Below the pieces are notes generated by a model, which searched no databases, had not been told where the DNA came from, and was given only the letters and a program-made list of their open reading frames with translations. Shown in pieces: positions 5,028 through 6,226 of a stretch of DNA of 6,226 bases. The stretch's first letter is position 1. Each line of letters opens with the position of its first letter. The translations under genes were made by a program, and so were the position numbers. Source of the stretch: Methanosarcinales archaeon (GTDB lineage: Archaea; Halobacteriota; Methanosarcinia; Methanosarcinales; Methanocomedenaceae); NCBI GenBank assembly GCA_030638625.1, contig DAOWEE010000073.1, positions 1 through 6,226 on the forward strand. The letters are read 5' to 3'.

Positions 5028-6226
5028 GGAACTCCCTGAAACTATTATTTTCGATGTCAAGTAATTCCCTGTCATGCAAAACTTTGAAACCCAACTTTAT
5101 GCTCCCGCCCACGTGTTTGCCCAGCCTGCATGTGTGGAGCTCATTGCGTAGCAGTTCGGCAGCATCCGTGTGTTTACGCTCCACATCCACTACATACCTG
5201 CCGTTCTCAATATATACCTCTGACAGTCCTTTGTTTTGAAGGTACTTCTGCTTGAAACTCCCGGCATGGATTTTTTCCCAGACAGGCGGACCCGTATGTT
5301 TTTTCACTGGTGGTAGACTCTGCACTTCCATTTCCAGTACCACAACCGCTTCTCCCTCACCGGCCCAAACACCGCCGTTTTGGACCCGGAATTTATGTCT
5401 GGACAGCAGGTCTGTGATGCTGGTGTGCAGCATGAATAGTTGAGGATATAGCACATCCTCCACCACATCGGGCTTATCAAAAATCACGCCAATCAAGAAT
5501 GTACCGCGCTTGGTCGTTATGTTATCAAATTCTGAATCACTTATTTTGGTTGCCGTATGAAATGAGAACAATTCCACTGCAGGAGAATCCAGGTACTGCC
5601 GTGCCCTGTCAATGAATCCTGCAAACCGGTCCAATGTCAGTGCTGCTGCTACGTTGCGGCCCGGGTCAGTGGGGTCCACCACAACCAGCGGGTCGTTGTG
5701 CTGCTTGTCCTGGTGTTCCATAATGTCAATAGCAGTACCGGGTTTCCAGCCGTCCACAGCAGTAAGCACATCCATGAACGAACCGTAATGAATGATGAGC
5801 AGTTCTGCCAGATACCCGGAGAATCCGCCGGTCCTGAGGTCTGAACCATACACTCCAGCACCTTTCATGAATTGTTTTAACAGCAGCACGTCATCTTCCA
5901 GTCCATTTATTCTTTCCAGGACGAACTGGTTGTGGAAGGGGGTCCTGTCCACTGCTGATTTAATCTGCGCCGCACTGCCCACCCTGAAGCATGGCACCAG
6001 GTCCACCTCATAATCGCCAAAATAAGCATGGATGTAAGGATGTTCTGCATATCGCTCCTCATACCGGTCAGCATTAGCCGAGACCTGCCTGCCGATTTTC
6101 AATCCTGAATGTTTCAGGTCTTCATTAGAAGTATCTTCGGGAAATGTGATGAATATGTCCAGATCGTGTTCACCCGATATCCATGTCCCCCTAGCGGCAG
6201 AGCCTACCAGCGCGCCTGTGACGTCC
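4993..6226 (-). CDS. cca: CCA-adding enzyme, archaeal class I tRNA nucleotidyltransferase (N-terminus outside window)
   Basis: This enzyme adds or repairs the 3'-terminal CCA of tRNAs from CTP and ATP without a nucleic-acid template. The frame runs open to the window edge: the TTG at 6102 is internal, because upstream codons encode the nucleotidyltransferase signature GSAARGTWISGEHDLDIFITF. About 410 residues are visible. The catalytic carboxylates are the D-x-D pair at visible residues 21/23 and the third Asp at 75 (YEVDLVPCF). Downstream come the SDLRTGGFSGYLAELLII block that follows the polymerase core in archaeal enzymes, the VVDPTDPGRNVAAAL segment, and the tail domains. Compared with the 437-residue Archaeoglobus enzyme (D59/D61/D110), roughly 38 N-terminal residues lie beyond the window. 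Bacterial and eukaryotic (class II) enzymes look quite different, so this gene is good evidence for an archaeal host. Its 3' end overlaps the deacetylase gene tail to tail. Confidence 0.95.
   Translation of the reverse strand, partial: DVTGALVGSAARGTWISGEHDLDIFITFPEDTSNEDLKHSGLKIGRQVSANADRYEERYAEHPYIHAYFGDYEVDLVPCFRVGSAAQIKSAVDRTPFHNQFVLERINGLEDDVLLLKQFMKGAGVYGSDLRTGGFSGYLAELLIIHYGSFMDVLTAVDGWKPGTAIDIMEHQDKQHNDPLVVVDPTDPGRNVAAALTLDRFAGFIDRARQYLDSPAVELFSFHTATKISDSEFDNITTKRGTFLIGVIFDKPDVVEDVLYPQLFMLHTSITDLLSRHKFRVQNGGVWAGEGEAVVVLEMEVQSLPPVKKHTGPPVWEKIHAGSFKQKYLQNKGLSEVYIENGRYVVDVERKHTDAAELLRNELHTCRLGKHVGGSIKLGFKVLHDRELLDIENNSFREFLTGFFHQNVIQ

Noticed and set aside
6100..6102. TTG as the start codon of the cca gene
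   Set aside because: Codons upstream to the window edge continue in frame and encode the nucleotidyltransferase signature with the D-x-D catalytic pair, so the real start is outside the window.
1..6226. CRISPR arrays, insertion sequences, tRNA/rRNA genes, attachment sites, or a new defence system
   Set aside because: I saw no regularly spaced repeats, transposase motifs, terminal inverted repeats, cloverleaf-forming stretches or defence-type domains; the gaps are too short (at most 97 bp) and the genes are mostly housekeeping.

Overview
The window looks like ordinary chromosomal DNA from a euryarchaeon, most plausibly a methanogen-related lineage (Methanosarcinales or relatives, including ANME-2/Methanoperedens-type archaea). 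The grounds are an archaeal-type CCA-adding enzyme, an RlmE/FtsJ methyltransferase with the C-terminal TRAM domain typical of archaea, a QueD homolog of the longer archaeal form, a small protein resembling the methanogen-associated DUF2111 family, and archaeal-style expression signals (AT-rich TATA-like boxes close to start codons, several starts without a Shine-Dalgarno site). This placement comes from reading and memory, not from a database search.

Layout: (1) 1-1706, plus strand: the 3' part of a GlcD-type FAD oxidase gene (5' end outside the window), translationally coupled by an ATGA overlap to a GlcF/HdrD-like protein with two [4Fe-4S] motifs and two CCG domains. Together they look like a two-subunit 2-hydroxyacid (D-lactate/glycolate-type) dehydrogenase. 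(2) 1721-2107, minus: a Cys-rich, acidic 128-residue protein that I do not recognise, behind a 97-bp, extremely AT-rich leader carrying three inverted repeats. (3) 2205-2969, minus: rlmE, divergent from (4) 3023-3508, plus: queD, whose start is probably a TTG preceded by a strong Shine-Dalgarno sequence. (5) 3572-3907, plus: a DUF2111-like small protein. (6) 3948-5027, plus: a histone-deacetylase-superfamily protein with an internal 18-bp tandem repeat. (7) 4993-6226, minus: the CCA-adding enzyme, missing its N-terminus at the window edge and overlapping the deacetylase gene tail to tail by 35 bp.

Functionally the centre and right are biased to RNA maturation (rRNA 2'-O-methylation, archaeosine precursor synthesis, tRNA 3'-end CCA addition), with a protein deacetylase alongside; the left end is a redox enzyme. 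Only glcD-glcF is a convincing operon. Most other genes appear to be expressed singly. I found no mobile element, CRISPR array, tRNA/rRNA gene, or evidence for a new multi-gene system. No gene-free stretch exceeds 100 bp. The items most worth a second look are the unknown Cys-rich protein and its dyad-rich leader, the hexapeptide repeat in the deacetylase, the TTG start of queD, and the PAS/Cache-like signature in the DUF2111-like protein.
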